Origin: Cricetomys ansorgei
Taxonomy: Eukaryota > Chordata > Mammalia > Rodentia > Nesomyidae
Direction of reading: 5' to 3'
Length of the DNA stretch: 64,000 nt
NCBI GenBank assembly: GCA_026225945.1
Contig: JAMJFZ010003745.1
Span: 124,001-188,000, forward strand
In this document: in pieces, positions 33,093 through 44,608 of the stretch
Numbering within the stretch: the stretch's first letter is position 1
Layout: every line of letters begins with the position of its first letter
Notes under the pieces: model-generated
Told to the model about the DNA's origin: nothing
Seen by the model: the letters and a program-made list of their open reading frames with translations, nothing else
Databases searched by the model: none
Program-made: the position numbers and the translations under genes

Positions 33093-33611
33093 GGGGAAGT
33101 AAGGTAAAGAAAGAACAAGTGTATCAAAACAAGTACATGGAAAAAGAAGGAGAAAGTTGAAATAGAGAGAAAATAGTTCTTAGGTCTAAGCAATTTTACC
33201 CTCCCTCCTACTCAGCATGTTGGGTTCATGGACTGTTATAACAAGGACTATGGGCATAGCCATAGTCAGTTTGTCCTGCTGTCATCTGAAATGGTGTGTT
33301 TAATGATGTCACAATCAATGGATCAAGACTGTCAGTATGTGGAGACAATCTCTCTGAAATAGCAGCTGCCCTAGCCGCACAGGTCTGGATTCAGTGACTC
33401 ATCTTTTTACTGTTTATTCTGTGTCAGAAAACTTGTGATCCGATCAGTGGCTGTAGGTGGTGGGATAGAGAATGTCAGCCCCTGAGCAGATATGAGACAA
33501 TGTCTCCAGGGGAGGCCTCCAGGCTCGTTAAACTGATCCCAGAGTCTGGGCCAGGAAAAAAGAACCAGGGAGAAACACAACCATGTATTTCCTTGTCAGT
33601 GGATGCGGCAT
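33093..33611. other. unique stretch
   Basis: No recognised feature up to the 41-bp array. Confidence 0.4.
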
Positions 33612-33816
33612 AGCTCTGCATCCCATTCCTTATCATCTTGACCAAGACCCAAAGCTCTGCATCCCATTCCTTATCATCTTGACCAAGACCCAAAGCTCTG
33701 CATCCCATTCCTTATCATCTTGACCAAGACCCAAAGCTCTGCATCCCATTCCTTATCATCTTGACCAAGACCCAAAGCTCTGCATCCCATTCCTTATCAT
33801 CTTGACCAAGACCCAA
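33612..33816. repeat. 41-bp minisatellite, five units
   Basis: Each unit begins AGCTCTGCATCCCATTCC, continues TTATCATCTTGACCAAGACC and ends CAA. Units start at 33612, 33653, 33694, 33735 and 33776, and I see no difference between them. The array ends where GCACTTAG replaces GCTCTGCA. The period is not a multiple of three. Confidence 0.97.
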
Positions 33817-33941
33817 AGCACTTAGTTTGTGGTCCTCCAAGTACCTAGATAATGAGGCAGAATGAGGAAGACCAGCCCAGTAGTCCTGAGTTACTATAAC
33901 CACTTACTGAGTACACAGACTTAACCTTTCTCAGCCTTAAA

Positions 33942-34024
<83 letters not shown>
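33942..34024. repeat. compound (TG)n(TA)n microsatellite
   Basis: About 20 TG units switch at 33982 to about 21 TA units, directly against the A-tail side of a reversed B1. Confidence 0.97.
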
Positions 34025-34032
<8 letters not shown>

Positions 34033-34158
34033 CTTCCCCTCCAAGACAGTGTTTCTCTGTTCTCTGTTGTAACTCACTCTGTAGACCAGGCTGGCCTCAA
34101 ACATGCTTCTGCCTCCCTAGTGCTGGGATTAAAGGTGTACACCACCACTACCCAGCTT
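34025..34158 (-). repeat. B1 SINE
   Basis: Poly(T), TTCTCTGTTGTAACTCACTC, GTGCTGGGATTAAAGGTG. Confidence 0.93.
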
Positions 34159-34374
34159 AAAATTTCTTAAATCTTCTTAAAGTCTTAAAATTTACCAGCC
34201 TCAGCTCATCCTGGGTAACTGGCGCATGACCTAGTGCCTGGCTTCTGACAGCCAGCAGATCTAACTAGTATTTTCCATTACATTCACATCTACAGACAAT
34301 TTAAATGGGTTTCCTCACATCTGGCGATGGTTCTAATTTCATTGCTGGGATGCTCAGATGTTCATGAAACAGGA

Positions 34375-34445
34375 GTGTTGTGGGAGGCTGGAACAAAGGG
34401 ATTGCTATACAGAGGTCAAAGCCAGCCTGCACTAGAGGGAAAGGG
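34375..34445 (+). repeat. B1 fragment
   Basis: GAGGTCAAAGCCAGCCTGCA within a weak B1 match. Confidence 0.5.
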
Positions 34446-36083
34446 AGTGTGCCCAGCTGAACCCTAGTGATTGAAGCACAGTGCTCTATGGCATGCATAT
34501 TACCTAGAATTCCAAAGAATTCTGCCATCATTTTTTGATCATCTTGCCATTCCTAACATTCCAAAACCTAAGCATATACACTTATATGCAGTCTCAGACT
34601 GGCCTAGTCACCAAGACGACCCTTTATCTTGCCTCTCTAACCTAAAACTCTCCAATTGGCCCTCAAGCATCTGTCTTCTCTCATTTCAATTACTGCAACA
34701 AGGCACACATCAAATTATGAAGCCCTAAGAGCAGAGATGTAAACTCCTCCCCAAATGAGGAGCATGGGTGACACAGTCACCCTATCCAAATGGTCCTCCC
34801 TGTCCTTCCCGGAGACATGAATGAGTCTACAACTTGCTTCCAGCTAGTTTCAGCTACTGGAAGGCCCCACAGATGAGGAGGCCATATTAGGGTTGGGAAA
34901 GGCCAGGCCTTGTGCCTCCATTTTCTAAGATTTCTTCTGATTGGATGGCAGGCACTTCTTTCATTGCTCCAGCTCCCACGGGAGAGCCTTGCAAAGGGCT
35001 CCAGCTTAGAAGACTAATGTAATGTAATGTAATGGGCAGAGGACAGGGAAACAAGGGTACACGAACAAGGCAACAACAGGACAGCAGGAAACAAACAGGA
35101 TCATCGCTCGCTCATCTGCAAATTAGGGACGACCGCGGATAACAGAGGAGCTGTCATCAAGCAGCAGAAATGAGACCTGATGAACACAGCCACACACACA
35201 CTAAATGAATTGATCGCACATTAAGCAGAAAACTGTTTATTCCTATCAAATTGAATACAAATCATTCAAACAAGACAACAAAAAAAAAATCAATTAATAC
35301 AATGAATAGTTAGGGTAGCAGATACAGAACAGACTCAGATACTCTGAATTAAGCATACACCAAAATCAAGTGGAATACCAACTGCCACCCAGAAAAGCTG
35401 ACCCGTCAGCTCCTGGGAAACTTGAGCCAACATGTTCACAGGACAGTGAACCGAAGCCAGCAGACACAGGGTTAAGGACTGCCTTGACCTTGGGGGATCA
35501 CAGTGAAATGCCATCATAGTCCAACGTATTTCCCCAGAGACCTGTTCATCTCAAAAACAAAATGCATAAGTTCAGTAGTACAAGTTCTCATAAAACTAGA
35601 AAAGCCTTGAGCCCTAACATTTCTTGCTTTCTGTTTTCTCCCCTTTCCCTAATCCCAGAAGGGGCAAAGCTCCTTTTAAACCTTTAAAGCAAGAATCTTT
35701 TATTGAAAATCACTGTTTCTCCTACAATCATCTGTCACTAGAAGGAGTTCATATGAAGGCCACATATGAAGCTCTGCCATCTGGGCACTGGCTTAGCCTG
35801 TGTTCCTTCACACCAACCACACACAGAATGGCCAAACCAAGGAGCACCCTGAGGCACAGGTGATGACATTTATTCTGGCAAGAATTGTGCGGTTTGCCAC
35901 TCCAAATATAAGAGGTGGCATTTATGCTTAATTAATGTTTTAATAGTTGCAGGTTTCCTTTATATGGCTTCATGGCTTCCTGATACCTAGAATTAAGGCA
36001 GATTAGCCTGGGTCCAAACCCAGCCTGCCTTGAAGCCTTGTATTTACAGAGAACGCTCTTCTAGCAACTTCCTTTGATTAATT
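34446..36083. other. unique stretch
   Basis: TAATG repeats four times near 35017. On the minus strand, GGAATAAACAG at about 35232 is a poly(A) signal with AT-rich, 3'UTR-like sequence before it. No coding exon was recognised with it. Confidence 0.4.
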
Positions 36084-36298
36084 CAGCGGTTCTCAACCTG
36101 TGAGTCACAATCCCTTTGGGGTTCAAAAGACCCTTTCACAGGGGTTGCCTAAGACCATCTGCATACCAGATATTTACATTACAATTTATAACAGTTGCAA
36201 ATCGAAGTAGCAATAACATTAATTTTATGGTTGTGGGTCACCACAGCATGAGCAACTGTATTAAAGAGTCACAGCATTAGGAAGGTTGAGAATCACTG
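36084..36298 (+). mobile_element. URR1-type hAT DNA transposon, second copy
   Basis: Left end CAGCGGTTCTCAACCT, right end the complement of CAGTGATTCTCAACCT. Flanks GATTAATT and GCTTAAGG match at five of eight bases, consistent with a decayed 8-bp duplication. Confidence 0.88.
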
Positions 36299-36863
36299 GC
36301 TTAAGGAAAGACAGTAAAGAGACAGTCTAATGAAGCCACTCCAGTGATGTCTGCCACTCTTCCTGAGCCCACAAGCAGGCCTAAGCAAGTCTGTGGCCCA
36401 GGCTGCTTAGGGCAGAAACGTAAGCAATTGCTGAAGCAGGAAAATGTGGGACTGTCATACCTGTACTGTTTACTTGTACCAGGAGCTTGGGCAAGACTTC
36501 ATGTCCTGGACTCCTTGTTTATACGGAGGACTGGTTGTGTCTGCCTCAAGGGATGCTGGGAGGATTCACCAAGACACTTCTAAAGGTCCTGAGAGTGCAC
36601 ACTTCCTTCAGAAGACCTCCTTCAGAGCAACCTTTTGTCACAGTGCTGGAGGAGTGAACACACAGTGTTTCCCAGAGCCTAAGAGGATCGTGGGAAGCAA
36701 ACTGAATGAAGAGCCGGGCAGACTCTGTGAATGTAAGGTCAGACTGGAACCTCAGAAGCTGGACATTTGGCCTCCGTCTGACTTTCATCTGGAAGAGCCT
36801 GTGTGTGGCAGAAGGGAAGACGCTCCTTTAATTTTACCTCTGTCAAGATACTTTCAGCATTAA
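36299..36863. other. unique stretch with an unrecognised frame
   Basis: The plus-strand 139-codon frame at 36444-36863 shows no domain, signal or homology that I know, so I do not call it a gene. Confidence 0.4.
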
Positions 36864-37021
36864 CTTTTTTTTTTGGTTTTTCGAGACAGGGTTTCTCTGT
36901 TGTAACTCTGGCTGTCCTGGAGGTCACTCTGTGGACCAGGCTGGCTTCAAACTCACAGAGAACCACCTGCCTCTGCTTCCCAAGTGCTGTGATTAAAGGT
37001 GTGTTCCCCCACCGTCCAGCC
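36864..37021 (-). repeat. B1 SINE
   Basis: Poly(T), CGAGACAGGGTTTCTCTG, TTGTAACTCTGGCTGTCC, GTGATTAAAGGTGTGTTCC. Confidence 0.95.
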
Positions 37022-37509
37022 AGTATTAACTTTTATTTCTACAAAATCACTCAGAAAAGAACAGGTGAGTCTGCTGCAGAAAATCACACCTTTTTTCAGG
37101 CCAATGGATATGAAATCAGAAAAGACCTTGGGACAGATGTTTTTGCCCCATGCTGGTTTGACCAACAAACACTCCTGACCCTAGTGTCCCAGTGCTGGCT
37201 ACCATAGTCTACTGGGCTCAAAATGCAGAGATGGAGAAACACCCTACCACTCTCCCTAGTCTCTAGAAGGGGTTAGAAAAGTCTGAAAATGTTCTCACTC
37301 TCTTTAATTTCCACAAATTCCTTTAACTCTCTACTTCCTTTGGTCTGTGGTAATAATCTCATGGTGACCCTGCTCTAAATTGTACAATGTTTCCCATACC
37401 CACCATACTTTCCCAGGAAGCCTGGCCTTTACCTGTTATCACCCCACCCCTATCAAGTGACGTCCAAATGACAACACGTGGATGGTTACAGACCTGAGCC
37501 AGGCGTCTG
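37022..37509. other. no recognised feature
   Basis: Unique-looking sequence before the reversed LTR. Confidence 0.4.
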
Positions 37510-37947
37510 TGTTAAATTAAAGTTATGGCACTTAACGGAGAGTCCAGCGTTGAATTTTCCAACGCTCTTTATTAATCACAAACCATGTCAAATCTCAGGG
37601 AATTCCATACACGGGCGGCTAGGCAGAGTCTTCATCTTTCTTCCCCCAAAAAACCTTTTCCTTCCTCCTGCCTTAGCCCTTTTTTCTTTTCCCCAACCCC
37701 TCTATCTTTTAGGCCTTCATTACAACACAATGAAACTAGGCTGGGGGTGATCAAAGTCTTTGCTCGTGATCTCCTCGTGACCTGCTCGTGATTGGTCACC
37801 TTCATTTGTCTATCTGTTCAGATCTCAAGGCTAGCACAAGGGTGTGACTAGGTAGGAAGCAAGGCCTGTACTGCTGCAAGGCATCTGGCTTCCCAGTACA
37901 AGGTATCAAAACCAAAACAGCACACAATAGTAAAGTATCCCACAACA
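37510..37947 (-). mobile_element. solo LTR with perfect 6-bp target duplication (family 1, reversed)
   Basis: Plus-strand ends are TGTTAAATT and CCCACAACA, the complements of family 1 termini. CGTCTG is present at both flanks (37504-37509 and 37948-37953). The reversed CTTTATTAATCAC poly(A) block and a shared MSNLRE..TRAARQ frame tie it to 25772-26224. The middle is more diverged. Confidence 0.92.
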
Positions 37948-39891
37948 CGTCTGCACTTCAGAAGCTTGCCAAGTGAACAATCTGATTTCTCTGAATTGAG
38001 AGCTCGAGGAGGGATGCTGGCCTGCATTTCCACCAAGGCAGCCAAAGAACATGCGCATGAAAAGGCGACTAAAGAGAACCGTAAGACTCCAGGCAGCACA
38101 GTGAGGAGACTTCATCGGCACACAGAATGTACGGCAGTGGACAGACTAGTGACTCACGGGACACCTGGATGTAGTCATTTGTTTCAATACCACTAAAGTG
38201 CTAGTCCACCCCAGCCCCGTCCCCGACACAGACTATGAGATGTTACACTGAGCCGTCACCAGTAATAAAGGGTGCTCCCTGGGACAGGCAGATGCAGGAC
38301 ACCTTTTTAAGGCAACAGGAAGAAATTTCGCTTTTCTTCCCAGAGAAGAGTAAGAATATACAAGGTGGCAAACAAGTCTGGAAACCAGGAAAGTCTTTGA
38401 GCAAATGCTTTATTGATGTATAATGATTGACAAAATATTAGTATCTTCATTTCTGGACTTTACGGCCACCTACAGATTGCATCTTTGGACCTAGAAGAAA
38501 ACAGAAAGACTCTGTGTCCCTGTAACGGTAAAGCTATCTCACTCAGTACAGGTGCGACATACTTCTAGTGCAAGACGCTCTGAGCCCACAGGCTCTGTTC
38601 CCTTTACTGACGTCCTACCATCCGATTGGATCACTCACAGAAAAGAAACACTGTCCACATTAATATTTAGCAGCATGTTCGATATTCATCTCGCCTTCAA
38701 TATTTAACTATCTCATTAGTCCAGGGTTTTCCATACAGAACATACGATCATCCAACATTTCCATAAGCGAGCGTTTCCCTTGGTTCTTGAGAATCCCTGA
38801 GGACTCTGAGGAATCCTTTTTTACACAATAAAAGGTACAGAGTGGGCTCATGACAGTCACAGCAGCTGTTTAACAAAGTAAGCCTGGCTCAGTTCCCACT
38901 ATGAAAGGACCGAATCTGCTCTCCTAGCTCTCAGTTCATAGAAGGAGGAAGTTAGAGGGGTAAATGCAGAAGCTACCGTGTTACTGAATGGCCTATGAAG
39001 GGAGCAAGCAGATCAGAGAAGGAACAGACAACAGAAGCTAGGATGTCTGAGACTGGAGAGAGAAACAGTCACTGGGGAGAAGCAGCTACCAAGTGCAATT
39101 AGTGTCCCAATTCAATCATCAAGAAGGTGCACAGCCCTTAGAGTTCTCGGGCTTGCAGTGCTGTGGTTCAGCAGCACAGGGGGATAAACCAGAGACCCCA
39201 CATTGCATGCAAAAAAGGCTACGATACCAGCACGTGGATGTCAACCCGTCTAGAGTGTAGGCTCAACACCGGTGGCAACCCAGCTGGGTTTGCTTTCCTG
39301 TGAAGGTAATGACACACCTGCAGACCTATACCTTCTTTTCAGAGGCAGAGGAGAAATTCTTTTTCATGGACTCTTCCTACCCACTAGATTTCCCTCATCC
39401 CTTCATCACTTAAACTAGAAAAGATGCCGCAAGTTATCTCAGCTAGCTTCTAACTTGGGCCAGGGCACCAAGACTACACGCATGATTGAGATAAGACCAT
39501 GTACGTCTTCTTGGTTCTTCTGACTGGAGGGCTCAGTATGCTTCTTTGGATTGGATAGGTGTGATCTTGTTTGAGAAAAGTGAGTAAACGTAAGGCCAGA
39601 TTTTGTTAGTCTCCGTCCCAGAAAAGTGGTGGAGCACCCCTCGGCTCCTGAAAGACAATCCAGACAAAGGCCATTTAGGTTTCTTAACATCACATCAGGA
39701 CAGTCAAAGAACCAAGCTGAAGCAGGCATCATCCCGTCTGTCTATTGTTTTCCAGCCAGGCCTAGTCTACCTGAATCACTTGTTTACATGAAACAGTATC
39801 AGAATATCTGAGCCAATTAAACAGGACGGGATGCACATTTGGTCAACAGGTGGCAGCATTTACAATTCTTCCATGAATAGAAAATTACAAC
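37948..39891. other. unique stretch
   Basis: About 1.9 kb nearly free of repeats, apart from a possible ID-like relic at 39155-39230. It contains a weak terminal-exon candidate at 38447-38490. Confidence 0.4.
38409..38490 (-). other. candidate 3' terminal exon (weak)
   Basis: On the minus strand a pyrimidine-rich acceptor, CTTTCTGTTTTCTTCTAG, precedes a frame that can read PKMQSVGGRKVQK then stop (TGA at 38449-38447), with AATAAA at 38414-38409. Signals are well spaced, but the coding part is tiny and the product was not recognised. Chance is a fair alternative. Confidence 0.2.
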
Positions 39892-40000
39892 TGGGCAGGG
39901 ATATTGACTCTGTCATAAACACTTGGGAGGAGCTGAGGCGGGGGGGGGGGGGGGACTGCTGTGTTATTTAGGGGCCAGTTTGGCTACAGAATAAGGCACA
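39892..40000 (+). repeat. B1 SINE relic with G15 run
   Basis: AACACTTGGGAGGAGCTGAG, then 15 consecutive G (39940-39954), then TTTGGCTACAGAATAAGG. Confidence 0.65.
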
Positions 40001-41307
40001 TCACAGAGGTTTATCAGGGAAAGAGAGAATTACTCACGAATGAGTGTTCTAGAGAACAGAGTGGCGATGTGCTGGCTGCCCAGTGAATGGGGAAATACCC
40101 CAGCAAAGTCAAGAGAAAACTGCACTACACATGGTGCTTGCTGTCTCCATTGAGCATGGCTTCGCAGCCACACGAACTGTCTGCCTCATCCTTCCATACC
40201 TATCACCGCTTGTCCCTTAACCCGACCTAGAAAACATGCTCTTGCCTGATTCATTCAAACAGCCGCTCTAGATGGAAAGCTGAAACTTCTCTGACTCCAC
40301 CACACTGCAACATAATAGCAACAGGCCTGTCTCTCAGATTCTCAAAAATTCATGCGCAGTGAGAAGTGGCTAAATTCCTTCTGGCCACTGGGCCTCGGCA
40401 CCTGGTCCTTCACGCCATGAGCCTGAGAAGGGCAATGGAAGCCGGGTGCATCTGTTTTCTAATTTAGAGTACACTCGCGGGGAGGCGGAGGCCAGGTCCA
40501 CTGGCACATTCTCAGGGAAGAAGAGGCTCTCCGCCTGGTGGAAATAACTGGGCAGTTCTGCCTGTAAGATAACAGCCAGTATCTGCCTCGATTGGCACTT
40601 TGTGAAAGCCCCTCCCCACCTAGCAAGTCTGTGGTTACTTCTGACCATCCCAACTGTGGGTGTTCAGTAGAAGTATAAGGTGCTGCTCTTGGTCCTGGGC
40701 CATAGGGACCTGCTACCGTGGAGGCAGGTGGTATTCTCCCAGCCTTACCTAGTGACGGAGTGCAAAGTCTTCACACCAGCCCCGAATCCTTAGCAGTCAA
40801 GTACAAGGAAACCACAGTGAACCCTGTTTCATGTGTCCCAATTCTCTGCCCTCTATGTGTCTACTACGTAACCTCCAGAACCCACTTCATTCCAGCCTGA
40901 TTAGTGGACAGAAGAGTTAAGTGTTGTGCTTGGTAAGTGAGTAAGAGCTGTGGGCCCTTCACCCCTTGCTCACTGCAAGTGTTCTGGGATGCATGGAGAT
41001 GCTCTAGATCGTGGAGAACTAGGATATGAAAGATGCAAAATAGAGAGCCTGCCCTTAAGAGCTTACAAGTTAGTAGAAAATGACTTAGTGATAAACTGAC
41101 AGACAAAATATTCCAGGAAAAAAAATGAGCTAGACAGGGTAGTACAAACCTATTGTCCCTAGACACATAGGAGTGTTCTGGCTCATTTCTGCAAACAACT
41201 TAAGACAGAAAGGGTTTATTTGGCTTACATGCTCCCAAGAGTCCATAATTGAGAGAAGTCAGGGCGGGACAGAGGTAGGAACCACAGAATGCTGCTTACC
41301 GGCTTGT
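40001..41307. other. mostly unique
   Basis: A B1-like fragment may lie at 41128-41175. An acceptor-like site at about 40570 (minus) opens a frame AELPSYFHQAESLFFPEN, but no good donor or homologue was found. Confidence 0.35.
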
Positions 41308-41480
41308 TCCCAAGCTTACATTGTATTTATATGCATGAGTGTTTTGCTGGCATGTATATACATGCATCACATGCACGGCTAGTGCCTGCAGAGTTACACA
41401 TGGGTGTAAGCTGTCATGTGGTGCAGGATACTGAATCCAAGTTCTCGGCTCTTTACCACTTATCCAACCCCAAATCCTTG
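41308..41480 (-). repeat. B2/B3A SINE
   Basis: Reversed order: TATGCATGAGTGTTTTGCTG, GTAAGCTGTCATGTGG, TTACCACTTATCCAACCCC. Confidence 0.78.
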
Positions 41481-41907
41481 TTCTTAAACCAGTTATTCTA
41501 AAGGGAAGATGCCCCTTGTGTGGAAGCAGGAGCAACCATCTGCAAGCCTGTGTGTAAAAGCTCCTCTGTTTAAAAATCCTCTTTGTTCTCTGTGCACAGA
41601 CAAGTTGGGGGAAAACTGGTCCTGCTGTATCTCAAGGCAAAGGGACAAATGACTTCACCACAGGCTCACTCATTTCTACACTGAGGAAAACAGCTAGTCA
41701 AGCATCCCAAGGGTTCAGCCACTGGTGGCAGGTGAGGACTTTCTGAAACTGGACACAATGCTCAGAAGCCTTTGGCATGTAAAGCACTACTGTAAATGCT
41801 GACATCCAGCTATGAACACTGACACAGTGTCTGCCTATACTGGAGGGCCGTGAGCTGAAAAACCAAATATGCAAATAAATATAATGTCGTGTGATTTTGA
41901 CATAAAA
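41481..41907. other. no recognised feature
   Basis: Unique-looking sequence. Confidence 0.4.
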
Positions 41908-42056
41908 ATGAACCAGACATGGTGGCACAGTCCTGCTAAGAGGGAGCAGGAAGATCAGGAGTTTAAAGTCATCCTTGGCTACATTAGGGAATCAGAAGCC
42001 AGCCTGAGCTACATGAAACTGTCTCAAAAACTCCAAGAGGAAAAACAAAACAAAAC
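41908..42056 (+). repeat. B1-type SINE
   Basis: CCAGACATGGTGGCACAGTC, GCCAGCCTGAGCTACATG and an A-rich AAACAAAACAAAAC tail. Confidence 0.8.
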
Positions 42057-42604
42057 AGCATAGTACAAATAATACTAATATTAATTAAAAATAGCATGCC
42101 TATGATTTAGCCATGTATGTCCAAAACCCCTTAAGAAGTCCATGCTTGTAACCAATATTTATAAAACTTATACCAAAAGTAGCCCATCTTATGAATGAGG
42201 AAAAAGAGTAGCTTGGCTTGCTCAAGATAGCAAAGCTGGCAAGTCACCGACTGATAATTCAGATCTCTCTCAGTCCAGCTGTTCAACTCCATTCAGGTTT
42301 CCTTAGCATGGGTGCTTTGTGCACAAGATCTTATTACTAAGCAAGCAAAGTAGCCTCAGAGAAAGTGAATAATGTTTCCTTGATGGTCCATTTAACTCAT
42401 AGTTCTAAAGACACCAGTTGTGTAAATGAGGAATGTGGGCTCTCCTAACAGCTAAATGTGGAGTAACACAGTTTCATCCTGAACTTGCTTTGTGGGCTCC
42501 TAAAGAAGTAGCAAAGTGTGTCAGGAAGTGTATGGTAGGACACAGAAATGCAGAGATCCTCATCTGAATGTGAGCATACCTGAATTTTAAGAATTGTTAA
42601 GCAC
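42057..42604. other. no recognised feature
   Basis: Unique-looking sequence. Confidence 0.4.
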
Positions 42605-42830
42605 ACAGACCCGCATCAGCTACTCGGAAGGCTGGCTAAGGCAGGGTCAAGGAGGCCAGCCTGGGCAACTTAACCAGTATTAGGGGGAGAGCATATGGTT
42701 AAGTGGTAGAACAGATCCCCAGCATCACAGGAACTGGCTGTAGTGGAGTATGCCCATAATCCCAGCACTCACGAGGTAGAAGCAGGATTGGGAGTCAAGG
42801 CTGGATTCTATTGGAAATTGGAAACCATCC
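42605..42830 (+). repeat. B1 and ID segments (B4-like)
   Basis: B1-like AGGAGGCCAGCCTGGGCAAC, ID-like GTGGTAGAACAGATCCCC, then a second B1 start, CATAATCCCAGCACTCACG. Confidence 0.65.
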
Positions 42831-43052
42831 TAGGATACAGGAGTCCCAAGTCAGGGGTCACCAAAATGTCTCTTCATGTCCCCACTAAATTACTGCTATT
42901 TAGAAAACTATTAGCTGATCTCACTGAACCTAGACTCTCACCCCTAGTGAAGCCCTATGCTTTCCCTCAGCACACCATTTAAATGGAAATTCAATTATAT
43001 CTATTGAGAATATCAAGATACATAATGACCTCGTCAAAAAGTAAAGTAGAAT

Positions 43053-43275
43053 CGAGGGGACCAAAGAGATGGTTCCACAGTTAGGAGCACTTAGTGTCCT
43101 TCCCCCAAGACCAGAGTTCAGTTCTCAGTACCCACGTTAGACGGCGCGAAATCACCAGTAACTCCAGCTCCCACAGATCCAAAGCCCTTTGCTGGCCTCC
43201 TCAGGCATGTGTAGAGACACAGACTTAGACATACACATAAATTTTAAAAATAAATTTAAAATTTATAAAATAAAA
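43053..43275 (+). repeat. B2/B3A SINE
   Basis: GACCAAAGAGATGGTTCCAC, ACCAGTAACTCCAGCTCCC and an AAATAAATTTAAAA tail. Confidence 0.8.
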
Positions 43276-43404
43276 TCACATAGGACTTGGCAAAAATAAT
43301 CCGATCAATTTTAATACACCAACTAAAAGACGTGTCCATCCTGGCAATAGTATCATGGCTACCTGGCTACAAAAATAACCATGGAAACCAACCAAAGGCA
43401 ACAA

Positions 43405-43700
43405 GCAATATCCATCACTGTGGTTTGCATGAAGGTCCCCCAAAGGTTCATGTATTTGAACGCTTGGTTCCCGACTGGCATTTTGGGGAGGTCGTGAAAC
43501 ATGTAAGAGACGGACTCTTGCTAAGGGAGGATGCCACTAGGGAGAGGCTTTGAAATTTATGGCCTTCTGGTCCTTCCCTCTCCGTCTTCTGTGCACAGGA
43601 AATGTGATCAGCCAGCTTCCTGTCCCTGCTACCGCGCCATGCCGTCTGCATCGTTCTCAAGTTGCTACTGAGTAACAGCACTGATCCCTCAGGAAAACCA
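43405..43700 (+). mobile_element. MaLR-like LTR, old
   Basis: TTTGCATGAAGGTCCCCCAA, TGTATTTGAACGCTTGGTTC, GGGAGGATGCCACTAGGGAG follow the MaLR pattern. The 3' end is degraded. Confidence 0.5.
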
Positions 43701-43851
43701 AGCACACAAGAAGACAACTATATCAAGTTCTATGTGTGAAGTACAGAAAAGGAAAAAATCCCACAACAGGGGGAAAATATACAGGGGAGGGGATGGAGAG
43801 GGTGGTGAGCCAAACTTTTCTTCCTTTCTTACTTCCGTCCTTCCTTTCTTT

Positions 43852-43990
43852 TTTAAAGGTATGGTCTCTGTATGTAGCCCTGGGTGGCCTAGAACTCGCT
43901 ATGTATGTTCATAAACTCAAAAGAGCTCTATCTGCCTGCCTCTGCCCTGAGTGCTGGGATATAAAATGTGCGTCATCATCCTTGGCTTCC
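43852..43990 (-). repeat. B1 SINE
   Basis: GTCTCTGTATGTAGCCCTGG and GAGTGCTGGGATATAAAATG, reversed. Confidence 0.85.
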
Positions 43991-44171
43991 CAATATTCAT
44001 TCAAGTCCTCCTGCTCGAATTCTTCACATTAGGTACTGTGGTGGGGCTCCAGAATTGTAATACTTAGACCACTGCTCTTCACAATGCCAATTGCACTTAC
44101 CTACTGAACACGGATGCCACATCATCTAACCATGACTGGCAGGTGGACATCTTCCAGCCCTGCTGTGTCAG

Positions 44172-44365
44172 AGAGCTCAAGTATGTTCTGCGCATTCACT
44201 GTGTGCATGTGAACAATGTTCTTATATGCTATAGCACACATCATAGGTCAGAAGAGCAACTTCCGAGAAGCAGCTCTCTCTGCCCGTTGTGGGTTCCAGG
44301 GATCACACTAAGGCCATGCATTGAGTGACAAGCCCTCTCACCAATGGCGCCGTCTCACCAGCCAT
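44172..44365 (-). repeat. B3 SINE
   Basis: Reversed: ATCATAGGTCAGAAGAGC, TGTGGGTTCCAGGGATCACA and ATGGCGCCGTCTCACCAGCC. Confidence 0.75.
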
Positions 44366-44532
44366 AATCCTGATTAACACATTTATTTTCTTCCTTCCTC
44401 CTTCACTGTCACCGGTCAAGTGCAGCATCGGCTACATCTCTATTTAGAAATAGCCCTTACACATACATGTGAGCGCTCATGCATTCTCAAAGTGGGGCTG
44501 CTCTCTATCTTGCCAACAGCCTCTCCTCTCAC

Positions 44533-44608
44533 CTTCTAAATAGATCCATTTCCCCACCAGAATCATACAGCTTCACAAGGGCAACAGAGAAGACTGCTAT
44601 GGCATTTG
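44533..44608 (-). other. candidate internal exon (weak)
   Basis: 76 bases between a good acceptor (CATATCTTTCAG) and a good donor (AGAAG|GTGAGA). Only one frame is open, reading NAIAVFSVALVKLYDSGGEM and on to DLFR. No family recognised. Such a pairing can arise by chance in 64 kb. Confidence 0.25.

Noticed and set aside
33612..33816. CRISPR-like regular repeats
   Set aside because: The units are head-to-tail with no spacers, and the genome is mammalian.
36444..36863. 139-codon plus frame
   Set aside because: Length alone is not support. No domain, splice context or codon pattern backs it.
40370..40653. Minus-strand frame AELPSYFHQAESLFFPEN behind an acceptor-like site
   Set aside because: No convincing donor, two frames open equally, and no homologue that I recognise. 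Kept only as a note.
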